Of a stretch of 64,000 nucleotides of DNA, positions 11,801 through 24,882 are shown one piece after another; position 1 is the stretch's first letter, and the number at the start of each line of letters is the position of its first letter. The notes below the pieces were generated by a model. That model had not been told where the DNA came from. It saw only the letters and a list, made by a program, of their open reading frames with translations, and did no database searches. Made by a program: the position numbers and the translations under genes. This stretch comes from Coffea arabica. Its lineage: Eukaryota; Streptophyta; Magnoliopsida; Gentianales; Rubiaceae. Where the stretch lies: contig NC_092312.1 in assembly GCF_036785885.1 (NCBI RefSeq), positions 19,176,001 through 19,240,000 of the forward strand, in the 5' to 3' direction.

Positions 11801-14800
11801 CTCAGACAAGCATTTTGCTATGCAACATGCCAATCATTCTCCAAAGTACCAGCTATAAACTTTCAAAATGGACATCCTCATTATTTCTGCTTAAAAGGAA
11901 AAACTTTAGCAGCAAAAAGCAAGCAGCAGGATGAAGCAGGGCTCTCTAGACCACCACAAGAGGGGAAAAGACACAGAACCAAAATTCTTGATGTTTGAAG
12001 GATGCAAATTGAGTAGTACAATCTTAATTTCAAATTAACAAATACTGTTAAAACCCACTCCACCTCAATATACACGGTAAGCTCACTCATTAAGCGCATA
12101 ATACAAAAAGAAACAGGTACAGCAAGCAGGCATAGAGATGATTGAAATTTTCAGAGTGCTTGCAAAAGGCTCATTTTTCATCTTTTGAAATAAGGACTTA
12201 CTTCTAAATGTATGGAGAATATCTGACCCAGAGGATGCACTAACCCGTGGAAAAATGAGTCAAAAAGCAGTGGTAAGGGGGTGGAAAACATCTTAGTCCC
12301 CCTTTTCTTAGTTCTGACAAAGAAGGAACAAAGCCCTTTTACAACTAGATATACTGTGCTTAATTGATCCAATTTAACCTCGTATTTTATCAAACAGACA
12401 GACAAGGAGCAGAATAAGCAGAAGTTCTTAAAGCGAAGCAAGAATGACTTTGTATCAAATAATCATAAACTTGTAATCTGAAGGCCAACCATCTAAACAG
12501 AATAAAGATGATCAATAGGCAAGCAATTCATAAAAAGGCAAAAACCTGGAAATCTGCTGTCAATTTCAGCTGCATTTTCATCCTCACATTTTACATAGAG
12601 GTCCAATATAGCAGTTTCAACCTAAATTTGAAAAAGAAAAACAGCTGAGATAAACAGGATAGGACCTTCTGATTCTTAATTCCAGATTTACAGAAAGCAA
12701 AACTGCATTTAATGGAAGGCCATTTACAACTCACTTCTCTACACCAGAGCGAACTGATTTTTACAAGATGATTAATCGACCAGTTAAAATGAAAAGATCT
12801 CTTTGTTCCAAAAAGAGTTGACCCTTCTAGCTTAATGGATCTGCTAGAAAATGTCAACTGAGAAGTAGTAGAGTGCATATGCCCCCAGATAATGCAATCA
12901 GGTTTAACAATGACAGCTGCTTCCTGCAAATAAAGGAAAAAAAATTGAAAAGTAGATAATATCAGAAGAGAAAACGGGGTCACAGCAATAAACAATATAA
13001 AAAAAGAGGCAACAACATAAATCAAGTGAATTCCAATGTACCATAACTACAATTGCAAAGGGCACAAGAGCAAATGAATGTAATGCTAGAAAAGTAATTC
13101 CTATCAGCCTCAATCACCAATTTGCAAAGTTATGAAGGATTCACATTAAATAAAAACTATGTACTGTCAGTACTCTCTCAGAACTTTTACATAGTAAACC
13201 CCTCGTCTGTTACAAATTGCGTAAAACTCATATGATTAAACAATTTAGTTACCTTGGCAAAAAAGAAAAAAGGGAGAAAGTTTTTCTTAGCCCAGGAAAA
13301 AGCTCTTACATAGATGAATATTACAATTAACTTGCTAGATGATAGAGTTAAGTCAAAGATATCATAATTGATGCATTCCATACTCAACTCAATTTCAAGA
13401 GAACTATTCGGCAGGGGTGAAACACTAAGAAAGCTATTACGTACTCAAGAATTTGGCTTTGTAAAAGCTCATATGAGATTGCAGCGTAGGTAATCAAACT
13501 AAGTCTAGCTCAACCTGAAATTTACGTGTAATAGAATCAGGATAAACCATGGTTGACTCTCTGCCTTAGATCATAGAAGCCTCATCCCATCTGTACTCAG
13601 GCTCAAAAATAATCAAGTCAAAACAAAAATACAATTTTCACACTCATTAAAATTTAAAAACTTGAATATAGTAGTCTTTGGGTAATTAAGGCTGCTTTAT
13701 GAACCTAATATTAGGGGGTCCAATTGGACACGTCAAGCAACAGATTCAAAAGTCAATTCAAGCGTGATGATCATCTTAACTGACCTCGTTCAAACGCACC
13801 GTCTAACAATCATAATAATCGATTTAGCCACAAAGTAGTGTTGCAAGCTAGCCAATAAGAACCTATTCCACAAAGGAGAAAACACCGCTTTCGAAAAACA
13901 ACTGTTTCTCGACCCAAAGATTCTAAGTAGTGAATCTTTTTCAAATTTAGTTTCTTCTTGTAAAACTAAATGGAGCAGAATTTTACTTTCTCTTGTTGGA
14001 TCAAAGGAAACCTACACTGTCATGATTCAGTGGCTGCTCTTCACATGAACCTGCAATAGGATAAACACATGGAAAATCATGTAGCAGACAAGCAAAATTA
14101 GTTTCTGAGTTGAGAAAAGAGTTTGAAAGGCAGTAACATGAAGATGCCAAAGTTCAAGAAACAAAACCTTCATCTCCTGCAGAATCTGAGGAAGAAATTG
14201 ATGACACACATTTATTTCCGAGATCATCATCTGAATCTAGACAGATAGGCTCATTACGCAGAACCTCATCACTACCTTGCTCATCCTCTGAATCTACAAA
14301 AAGTGGTATATTCTGCAGGAGTCATAAACTGAGCGTTATGTACATCTAGTCGAAATATTGCTCCGGTGCAAATAACCAAATAACTTAGACAGATACAATG
14401 AGCTAGAATTTGACGGGGAGAAAATTTTTTAAGTTTGTTATCATTGACTCTTACTCCAGGTTTTCTGTCTTTCCAAGTGCAGTATCTTTCACCAGGAAAA
14501 GCACACTTGGAATGAACCAATAGTTGATAATCTGAACGACCAGATACAGATGTATCCACCTTACAAATTCTCTCTCCCATGGCATCAAAGCAACTGTCAA
14601 TATCCACCGGCTTAATTTCAAAATTCTCTTCAATAGTCTTAGTTCCTTGGGTAACTACAGCAAAATTGTAAGGAAATGAGTTCAATTCATTGATACATAT
14701 AAGTTCAAAGATTAAAGAGAAAAAAAAAAACAATCAGAGATTTTAGAGCTAAAACTAGAGGAAAGACAGAGACAAAATGACAAAGCAATTGAATAAAAAG

Positions 14801-16218
14801 TTGATGTTTGCAAAAGATAAAAAAATCAAGAACAGTCTCACATTCAGTATTTTGCGTTTACAAAAATAAAAGATAAATGCTGAGTTTTGTATACAACCAA
14901 CATTTATGTACCACAAGCCCTAAAATCTTCTCTACATCACCTAGATCCTTAGTTATTAGCTAATTAAATTCTCAGTGGCATATAGCTTCAAAATTTACCA
15001 AAAAGTAATCTCACATCACAGAATTGTGAATGACAACATTTCATTCCGAACCTTGTCTAAGTTGATCAAGCAGCCAATTAATAACTCTTGTCCAAGTTAA
15101 CCACGGATCCGGTAAGCACTATTTTATGTACTTAGAACAGCTTAAATCCACATTAACCCTTTTCTAGATTCATAATGAACCCTTATGACACGTAAAGCAT
15201 GCTGGTGGGTTCAGTACTTAAGGTGAAAATGCGCGGATGCTGTTCTAAGATGATATTGGTCAGTCAATGTCATAACATGGAAATACAACAAAATACACCA
15301 TTCACAGCTACACTAATAAGCAACAGTCTAAAATAGCATTCTAGTCTCTCCCATAGAGAGCTTCAATACTTTGAAGAGCTCATTGTTGTATTTCCTAGAT
15401 GGTCCATCTTCACTCCATTTCATCACGATTGAATACAAACAAAGCACGTTTAGTTGTGATAGAGTTGCATCAAAATTTGGTTAGAGATGAGTAACGGAAA
15501 TGCTCTTACGTGATTCGGGATTTGATTGGAACCTCCAAGGGAATACACTCCTAATTTGTAGAAAAAGGGCATTAACATGAATTCCACCAATAGTTTCTGC
15601 ATAATAACATCATCCTTGATGGCATTTAATTGCTTAAATAGACTCATCGTGCTGTCCTCAAAATTGCCAGTAATAATCCCCTCCCCGAAGTTCAGAGAAA
15701 TGCAAATGAATTAAAAAACTTATTTGCACTGAAAAAACCCCCCGTGTGAGTTTGGGCTTTACTGAGCCCAGCCTTTTACGAGCTTTCCAGTAACTACATT
15801 AGACACAAGCAAAATTGTATACCAAAATATTACCACACAAGTCAACACCAAAAAAAAAAAAGAAAGAAAGAAAAGAAAATCAGATAAGAATCAAAACAAT
15901 AATGTCTCCACATCCGAATTCCAAAAGAAAAAATTCTTCAGAAAACATTGATATATATCATAAAATATATGACCCAAAAAAGGCAATGGTCTAGGCCGGG
16001 AACGTACAGGATCGGAGGAAGCAGTGTTTATCGACAGGAGAATAGGAGAATTTATTTTGGTTGGAGTTAGGGATTTTTGTTTTGAATTTTGACAGAATTT
16101 TTTGGGAATCCTTCTCGACCTGATGGTCTTCGCAGTCGAAATCATAGACCGATAATTTATTCTTGTTGATTGAATTGTTGTTGCTTTTGTTGCTGCTGCT
16201 CTTGCTCGGCTTCACCAT
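2878..16218 (-). CDS. ULP2: ULP2-type SUMO-specific cysteine protease, 16 exons
   Basis: This is a peptidase C48 enzyme that removes SUMO or SUMO chains from proteins, probably in the nucleus. Exons: 16218-16008, 14654-14455, 14312-14168, 14050-14016, 12923-12735, 12621-12546, 11677-11569, 10908-10834, 9727-9602, 8477-8277, 8197-8142, 8063-7970, 7007-6917, 5687-5574, 4541-4119 and 3372-2878. All junctions keep phase, giving 879 aa, between the usual ULP2A and ULP2B lengths. Visible landmarks are DPDAVLISKKDIDLLQP and FINDTIIDFYVK (exon 9), catalytic His458 in LHWSL, Asp491 in MDS, Gln540 and Cys546 in QQENSFDCGLF. The N-terminus is the family-type LSVYDFDCEDHQVEK. The start is the ATG before VKPSKSS. 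Residues 137-185 are acidic with SUMO-interaction-like patches. The C-terminal 300 residues are low-complexity and the least certain part. Plant relatives (SPF1/ASP1 class) act in flowering and embryo development. Confidence 0.93.
6893..6914. repeat. (GA)11 microsatellite at a splice donor
   Basis: The GA run ends at 6914. On the minus strand it continues directly from the 5' splice site of the ULP2 intron after exon 13 (exon ends at 6917, donor GTTCTC). Confidence 0.85.
7274..7521. repeat. 145-bp-period direct repeat inside ULP2 intron
   Basis: The sequence starting GCCAATTTAGTGACCAAATT occurs at 7274 and 7419 with near identity over about 100 bases. A partial third copy of its TGCATTGTCATTTAGTTA core lies near 7385. 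The array lies in the intron between exons 12 and 13 of the SUMO protease gene. Confidence 0.8.
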
Positions 16219-17127
16219 TGGAGAAGTGATCACTGCCGAGGAGAGTAGATTTTTTCTTTTTTCCGCTTCCTTTTGGGACGTTAGAAAATAGCAAGGTGAA
16301 CGAGGGCTTTAAGTTTGGGTCGTTAGAAATTGAACGAGGGTTTTAATGTTCGGATAGTAAATTATTTGAAATATTTTATTTTTAAAAAAAATATTATGTA
16401 GAAGATTGATTATATTTATGAAAGAAACAATTCAAATGGATATACGGATGTCGTCCATTTGCTTCCATTAGAAGATTGATACACATAGTATGTATTTTTC
16501 CTTGTTTCATCCTCGAAATACTAAATCCATAAATGAGCACTAAAGTTAGTTCATATATCCCCGCAAAACCACTACTAATCAATCTTTTTTTTGGCCCGCA
16601 TTATCCAAGAAATTAAGATTGTGTTTGGATTGCATTTTTCATGATTTTTCATGGAAAAATTACTGTAACGATTTGATATATGTGAGAAAAAATATTATAG
16701 GAAAATGTGATTATGAAAATTATGTAATTTTTCGACGAAAAACAGCAATCCAAACAAGGCCTAAAAAAGCTTAAAAAAAAGGAGGGATCGACATATACAA
16801 CTCAAGAGGCATTATCACGGAATTGGAGATGAAGTAGAAACAAATTCATAGCAAAAGCTAAATTCATAGCTAAAAGTTTTTTTTTGTTTCCCCTACTCTT
16901 TAAAGACAGATCAGTAAAAAGTTGAAACTCTCAAAAAAAAAAAAGAAGCCCCAAAAAGGCTGTTACTCGTCTTAGCAAAATCCTTCACGTGGGAGCCTAA
17001 TTAAGCGGTATTTCTATGGTGGCAGAAACCATGACATGACGTTAATGAAGGGCAGGAGCCAAATGAAATTCCAAGGTATTGCTTAAATGAGGGATAAGAG
17101 TTCTCTGCTGATTTGGACAATAAATGC
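16219..17127. other. Intergenic: ULP2 promoter side and GDI 3' flank
   Basis: About 900 bases separate the SUMO protease start from the GDI stop; both genes run leftwards. I see no gene. A Tourist-like MITE sits at 16617-16761. A piece near 16345 (GGATAGTAAATTATTTGAAAT) matches the start of the MITE at 38854. Confidence 0.6.
16617..16761. mobile_element. Tourist/PIF-Harbinger-like MITE, 145 bp
   Basis: The ends GATTGTGTTTGGATTGC and GCAATCCAAACAAGGCC are imperfect inverted repeats. TAA flanks both sides (16614-16616 and 16762-16764), matching the 3-bp TWA target duplication of PIF/Harbinger elements. There is no coding content. Confidence 0.75.
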
Positions 17128-20100
17128 TCATTCTTCAGCAGCAGCAGCAGCAGCACTTGCAGCACTGAGGTCCACAGACAGGTCGAGAGCCTACAGCAAC
17201 GATCAGATAAGGATATCAATAATGAAGTTTAACTTGTATGCCTACCTCTTCATAGAGAATACTACGTTACATTTCTGTGCAATGAACAAGATGTTTCAAA
17301 GCAGAAGATTTCTGTGCAATCTTCTCTGAAAAATGATCATTTGCTTCATCGAATGTTGAACTACTACATTCGAATCATGAGTACCTTAACTTGCTATTGT
17401 CAGCAATAATAATAATATGCATCCTAACTGTGCTCTAGTGACTCTGGCAAAACTCTTGATTCGTGAAAAAAGATGAAAGGGTTCAGTTGTGTGCCAAGAA
17501 CTCACCTTTCCAGTTATTTTGCTGTACATGGATATTACATCCACAACCGTAGATTCAAAATGCGTTGTTCCGTCGTAGCTCTGCAAGAATTAAGCGTAGC
17601 TTCTCTGATCAGTGACAGTAAGCCTCAAGGAAGCACAAAAGTCGTAGGCCAGATAGTGGATGCAAAATCCGCCCTATCGACTAAACGAATTCAAGTTATT
17701 TTCAGCGCCAATGTAACCAATATTTTCTCAATTCACAACTAAACGAAAAGGAAAAAATAATGAGAGTTTGCTTTCTGAGCAATGCAGAAGCACAAAAGAT
17801 ATACATCCCCCGTGAAAGCTTACATCCCGAAACATGGACACAGGTTGCAGCTTAGCATCAGATGTCTAAGCTTCTTGCAAGAAGAGTGGTAATAAAATAT
17901 GTATATCAATCATATGTCTGTCTAATGACGAAAGGCAAATGACTTTTCACTTACGCTGGATATGAAACAACCATCAGCATCAGGGCAGTTTGTAGGTTCA
18001 AATCTATCATAAGTTTCATAAAATATCTCGTCTACAGGTCCAAGCAGGTCAACGCCAGGCTTCAATTCAGCTTGTGGATCATCTGTCTCAGCTTCAGTTG
18101 CAACAAATGCAATGTATTTCCCATTTGGAGCAACATTGTGAGCATATGAGCAACAAAACAGATACCTGGAGAAGTAATTGTTCAGAATATCTAAGGAAAT
18201 GAATATCTCATGTTGTTCTTATATTCTACCTTCTTGGTTGTTTCTGCTATTTTTGTTACATTTTTTCTGTGGAAGATATCCAATTCTTCGTATTTTATGA
18301 AAAGCATCATAAACTGATGCTCAATAACTTATTAGTGAGGAGAATGCCGCGATGGCTAGAAGTTTGAGGCTCTCTCTCCTATAGTCACTCGAAGAAGTTG
18401 TTGAAACCTTGACAAGCTCTGATTCAAAGCTAAGATTGAATGAGAAGAAAATATACTTGAGAAACTGGAAATGCCTTTTGGTCACAAAATATTTGCTAAA
18501 TCGTGAAACTAATAAAAGTTCCTGTCTCAGTGCGTCTTCCAAAGAAGAATAGGCTGTTATTTCTGAAAGACTAGAAATGTGGCAAGGAACAGGATTGGAA
18601 GTACATACTCCTAGGGTATGATAACAAGTGAAGTAGAATAGGAGGTGCTTGTCATCTACGTGTGTGATTTGCATTTGAATAACAGAAAGAGAAAAGAAGG
18701 AAAAAACATACATATCTGATTTACGACCAAGTTGCTTCTGTGGCAGAATGACCTGACATGAGTGAGAATCATTTGTGTCCGGAATGGGGTGGCTCATTAT
18801 GCATATAGCACGCGCAACTTTTCCAACCTTCTTTACCTGTTATTTGCATTCGCTTCCAAAGCAGCTCAGTGCCACAAAATAATGATGCAGAAATATGAAA
18901 GGTATTTATCATTGGAGTCAGACATTTGCACACTTGGATTCTGAGACACAAACCAAAAATACACGGGCAGAAAAATAAGTTGCTGTTTGAGGTTACCTTT
19001 TCACTTAGATAAGATGGATCACAAACAACTTTCTTGCACTTAGCAGTTTCTCCTTCTGAGGTCACACCATAAGCTTTTCCATTTGCATCAAACTCTACCT
19101 GCAATCCAGAGACCACACTAAGTATACAAGATGCAGGTGTAAAAGGTCTCAAATTTGAGCAAGTTGATTTCCAAGATAGAGACCTACCTTCTTGTCGGAG
19201 GAAAGAAGTACTGCACTGAAAAGTACCAAGACGAGATGACATCTACTCTAATTTCTCTTTGAAGAGGCATTCATATACTCAATAGCATATATAAAAATCT
19301 TGACCCCAAAATATTACAGTACAAAATTTGATAGATAGGAAGGGTTTCAGGATACACAAAAGATCTGGATAAATACCTTACACTGTGGCTTGTTAAGCAT
19401 GTACGTCCCACCATAAACTGCACTCAGACGTGCAAATGCCTGCAAATTTTGATGCATGTATCAGAAAGGCTAACAGAATGGAGAAGGTTCTCAACTTATG
19501 AGTTAGGACAAACCTGAGGCAACTCTCCCAGTCCATACATAGGATAGATGTAAGGAGATCCTGCTTGAAAACGGGCCAGAGACTCTGCATATAGCTTTTG
19601 AAAGGAAAAAAGGTTGTTATTAAAAGAATCACACCAAGCATCTGTCTATTCTTGTAACTCTGCAATTAGATTTCATTCAAAAGAAATGTAACTACGTCAC
19701 CAGATTCAAAAGGCCAACTGCAAAAAACTACTAGTGTTCTAAGGAGGTTGAAAACCTGAAACTTATAGATCCTATGAGATTGAAGGCCAGAGTTAGGCTT
19801 CCTATCTTGCACTTTTCAACAAGAGAAAAATATCTACAATTATCTGTGTTATACTAGGCGAAACTGTGATACTGATATAAGCTACTTTCCTATACTTTCC
19901 TCATCGTGTTAGGGAAACATAATATCACTGTGTTGTGCATCGTTCTTGACAAAAGTTTCACATGCACTTAGTTTGTTGGTTAAATAACATAAAACTACTT
20001 CTCAACTTCAACAGTGTACAAGTTACAAGACCAAAAACAGTTCAATTGGCATTTTTCATTGTTCTTGTATATTACTCCCTTATTTCTGTGGGTGAATGCA

Positions 20101-23100
20101 ACTCTCTTATGTGGTTACAAAGCAAATAATAAGCGTAAAAGCAATGTATCTTTTACAAAGGATTATGATTCACCAGGTTACACTCAAGCATGTCAAAGAG
20201 CATGGAGAGAAAGGCTAAAGATTGAATGCAGATTCATACCTTCACTCTCTTGACAAAAGCCATGGCTGGCTGGTCCAAATAAGCATCATCAATTTGAAGT
20301 GCCAAGGCATGACCAATAAAATCAATTGTATCATCTTCAAGTTCATATTTCCTGCATCAACAGTGTGAGCAAAAATACATATCTGAAGTTGCAATATGTT
20401 TTATGCTCAGAAGTTTGTTGGTAAAGCATTTAGTGAGATGAAACTCAAAAGCATTCTGCTTTGCTATACATCACTAAAATGTGTAAGAAGGGAAGACACA
20501 GCCTTATCCCTTAAAGTCAATCAACATGGGGAGGCTAGAAATCATTTTCCATTACTTCAACACCAAATTCGTTACAATATACATGCCTTCCTTTTCAGTT
20601 GGAAATCCCCTACCCCAAGTGTTCATCAAATGTTCAATTCGCACATCAATGTGAAAAGCACAGCCACTGGGTGTATGTAGGACCAGTTGATAAAAAAAGG
20701 TATCCTAATGGCAAAAGCAGTTATGAACCTTTTTCATTATGTTTGAAGACACAGAATGGTCAAAAACAACTCCTTTGATCTTATAGAATAAAAAATCAAT
20801 GAGGTAGTACAATAAGAATGTTTTGCTTCCACATTGTTCCGTGACAATTACTTTGTAGCAATATATGATGTGGAAGTTAGTTGCATTTGATAGTTTAAAA
20901 AAAAGATGGTACTTTTTTTTTTTTTTTTGCTGCGGTAACTAAATTACCAAAGCAAAGCTTTGCAACGGGCAACTAAACCTACAGAGTCTTAAATTCCTAT
21001 ACTTCATCAAATGACCTGAAAATTTGTCACAGATAATGCAAAGAAAGTTGAAGATCAATGTACATTAAAATGTAGAGATGGTGCAATTCTTGCTAATGAG
21101 CTTAAGCCAGTAGCTAAAATCAAGAAAATAGCAAATAAGGATTGAAATTTACGAGATAAGTTCCCTTGCTGTGATTTTGTTCAAATCCATCCCTTCATGA
21201 GTTTTTGGATTACTCTCCTCAAAGTCTTGGACAAAAATAAAGAACTTCCGAAGTCTACGTTTCTCAAAGAGTCCCATCAGCGAAGACTTCAATGCTTCCA
21301 CATCAGTTGCTGGCACTTTATAAATCTAAAGATCAAAAATGTTTTGACATCCAAGTTTAATTACTAGAATAAGACCTTTGTAAACAATCAGATAAGTGCT
21401 ATGGCTAAACAAGCTGTTATGAGTTGCATACCTTTCCCTTGTTGTACACAAAGCTACCATCTACAGCTTTAAAGTTTAGATATTTGGTAACATTAGTATG
21501 GATGAGTACGCGAACAAGAGCTCCATTAGCCATCATGAACTACCAAAGGACACAGGAAGAACTTTCATCAGTTGCATGTCAAACAAGCAAAACATGGAAA
21601 ACAACGCGGAAAATTGCCAGTAGCCAGTAGGACTGGGAAATCTACAATTGATGACATATTATTTCTGCTTCAACATGTCTTTCTCAAATCATGTAGGCCC
21701 TGTCTGCCTGATATTAAAAACTGAAATGCTTACAAAAATATTCAATATATGGACCCATCCTCAAATCTCAAGTTGTAGAATATTTCTCGTTGCTTTTGGC
21801 TTCAGTTGGGGGAAGGAAAAAGCTTTTGGAGGTCAAGATGTGTTTTGTTTTTCAGATTCTTCTCTTTGATCAATCAAAACCCTTTGCAGAATGAAGACAA
21901 ACAGGGACAGCATATTGTTCGAAGCCTGAAGCTGTATTCATATATAAGAGAGTCGGTGGGACAATTGAACAGTGTATACCTTAGGAATCATATCAACATT
22001 GTACTCCTTGCTTGTGCCTAATTTTTCTGGAGGCTGTTCATCACCCCTAAAACGCTTCCAAAGCTATTAAACAGAAGAAGTTAGGGTACATCAGATGGAT
22101 ATTATATGTGCAGCAAGATCACAATTCAACTTGACATTGAAATATGGGAGCTAATATGAGAGACACTAGAGGCAGGCATACGAATTTCAACACAACTTCC
22201 ATTTTACCTGATTCAAATTAAGGGAGCTGGACTCTCCTCCATAATAGTCATTTTTGTCCATGTGTAACACCTGTTTGGAATGTGCATAGCTAAAAATCAG
22301 AGATTACCATTTTCAGTGAAATGTAATGCTAAGGGGGTCAAAGCGTAATACTGAATTGAGAGTTATACCTTGAAGACCTCCTAAAACTACTGGCTAGCGC
22401 ACTATTCTTAGCTTCTGGCTTGAGAATAGACATTCCATTTGCAGTTTTTGAAGCAACTTAATACAGAAAAGACCCTTTTTTTATTTTCTCCCATGCTAAA
22501 GTATGGGAAAAGAACATTCTCCAGAACATGTATCCTTGAACTACATAAAATGAGATGTTTATGGAAATAAAAAGTTTCATTCTTGATTAACCGCCTTTAT
22601 TCCCACCCCAGAAGGAAGAAGAGGAGGAAATTTGCGTTTCCCTTTAATATATCATTGGCACAATTAAGGCCTTACTCAAACATGCATAAACAAATAATAC
22701 TTCTAAACTTACTGGAAAATCACCTCATCTTTTCTTACAGAAGAGTAGAAGACCAAAATGGGACAACAAATAATGTAAGCAATGGTGTAAATCATCCGAA
22801 AATATTAAGATCTGACAGATTTATAGATTAAAAAGATCACGAAATAGAGATTCAATCCTAGAACCATCTAAAAATGCGTCCAACATATATTTTTGTCCTG
22901 ACAGTTCTATTTTGGCTGTATAACGCATTAATTAGTGAGCAACCAGAACTAGAACTGGCATGCATTGTCTTGGGTAAATTATAGACGATGTTTGTCCTAA
23001 GAGGGAGTAGTAATGCACGTACTTTGAGCCCATCAACAGAGAGAAGTCCACTAAGAATGCATTCTTTGAGGCCGGTGCCCAGAACAATCACATCATACTC

Positions 23101-23109
23101 TTCGTCCAT
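17128..23109 (-). CDS. GDI: Rab GDP-dissociation inhibitor, 13 exons, 448 aa
   Basis: RabGDI extracts prenylated GDP-bound Rab GTPases from membranes and returns them to donor membranes, a cytosolic step in vesicle traffic. Exons: 23109-23023, 22270-22208, 22063-21980, 21539-21432, 21325-21153, 20351-20240, 19594-19514, 19439-19377, 19098-18997, 18836-18712, 18165-17955, 17580-17506 and 17190-17128. All phases agree. The N-terminus [20 protein letters not shown] is the conserved FAD-fold-like GDI/CHM region. Further landmarks are YYGGES (exon 2), DFIGHALAL (exon 6), [15 protein letters not shown] (exon 7), [10 protein letters not shown] (exon 9), and [13 protein letters not shown] (exon 10). 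The C-terminus [10 protein letters not shown] is followed by a run of six alanines encoded by GCT repeats. Length matches plant GDIs (about 445 aa). Which paralogue (GDI1 or GDI2) is not resolved. Confidence 0.96.
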
Positions 23110-24882
23110 CTTGATTGATCAGAGGAAAGTTGATTTCGGATCAATTACTAATGGCAAGATTAAAAGACTAATGCAGGAGGGAGATGGATCAAGAGAGACA
23201 GGAATGAGGGGATTGTTAGTGTGAGAAAGCTGAAAAGATGGGGTGAAATGTCGTAGAGAAGAATAATGGTAGTAATAAGTAACGAAGAGCGCGGGAGTAC
23301 TGATCGAGAGGGAGAGATGGAACGGGTCTTTAGCTGGAGCCTAACTAGAATGCAGAGTATTCATCTGCTGGTCTGCCACTGATTTCCCGTACTTGCACCT
23401 TCATGCAGACATGGCCACGTTTCAAGTTTGAACCGGTACTTAACCGGAGATTTTGCCCAAACCGAAACTAAACCGAGCAACCGGAATCGGGTTCAGAAGG
23501 CAAAAAAAGACTTCGATTCAGATGCATTAAAAATCAAATCCAAAATTGAATCCGATGGTTCTGAATCGATTTAAGCCGTGCACCAAAAAAATATAAAAAA
23601 GAAAGGATTGGTTTGATGAGAAAAGTCAAAACATTTTTCATTTTTTATAGAAATTTTATTAGCTTTTCCTTTCCTTGTCAGCTTATAATGCAATAAAGCT
23701 CTTATTTTGCTTTTATATTCATTTTCTTTAGTTTTTTCTGGCTGTAAAATTATTATCATATTTTCTTCTAATCATCTTTATAGCCATAGAGCCATTAAAT
23801 ATAATTATCAGAAGAATCCACAACACCAATCACAAGGAGTCAGAATAAGAGATCTTAAAACTGTAACTAATAATCCTAGAAGCCAGGCCGGTCAAAGGAA
23901 TTGGCACTGTGACCATTCCTGCCTTTTCGCTACAAGTCACCACTTCATTTGATAGATGTTCGGACAACCAAGTATACATATTGACACTTTTCAATTGTTT
24001 CTGTTGTTAGAAGTTGATATCATATTGAATTTTGATTAGAAAATTGGAAGTGTGTTCTTATTTAAACAATTCTGAAAGCCAATATAGTAAGAAATCTTTT
24101 TTTTTTTTTAAAGAAATAGTATATAATTATTTGAACCAAAATTATCTCACAAAATAGGAAACCACTGTTACACACGTAAGTCAATCGAAGGATCGAGTTA
24201 AGTGATAAGACGAAAGAAATTGTAAATAAGAGACCCTGAATCCGAGAAATTTTTCATTAAGCTGCGTACTCTCTCGAAAAAAAAAATCATTGAATTAAGC
24301 ATTTCTCTACACTATTGACTCTCGTTAAAAAAAAAAAAAAAAAAAAAATCTGCTAAGTTACACGATGAAGTGCTTAGCGAGCTTTCAAACGATGCATTAC
24401 AACAGGAGGAGCATTCGTGTTTTACGATTATTGTGATGGACGAACCAGTAACTTTCCTTTTATCTATAAATAAACAAACTTTTCTTTTTAATACTCATCC
24501 TCCTTTATTTCTTCGTGGTAATTAAGTGCAAATGTAAAAACATGTACTTTTCTTTCATTAATCACGCTGTCAGAAAACTATTTAAGCTGCAAAGCAATTC
24601 AACATAAATTACATCCCTCATCTGTATCTATATAAATATATACACACACACACACACACATAATCTGGAAATGTTTAATAGAGCCATTTTTATTCGTCAA
24701 AGAAAATTTCAGAGCATGGAGGCCTCTACGTACTCAGAGAACCGCATGCCTGACATACATGCATGTTATTTTTTTTAAAAAAATAATGCAACATAAACTA
24801 CAATTTCTGGGCATCATAGAGCCAGCTATGCTCAAATTATATATTCGATCTTCTGCGACCGCAATCTCATCCTCCCTGCAAT
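23110..24882. other. Intergenic: GDI promoter side and MADS 3' flank
   Basis: No gene is visible. The stretch holds A/T runs (24104, 24328-24348) and an (AC)n microsatellite at 24642-24660. A segment rich in AACCGG/CCGGTT-type words at 23430-23580 may be repeat-derived. Confidence 0.5.
24642..24660. repeat. (AC)n microsatellite
   Basis: About nine AC units follow a TATA-rich stretch, just downstream (minus strand) of the MADS gene's last exon. Confidence 0.85.

Noticed and set aside
18321-18797. 158-codon minus-strand frame
   Set aside because: It is GDI exon 10 reading on into its intron; the exon has a clean donor at 18712.
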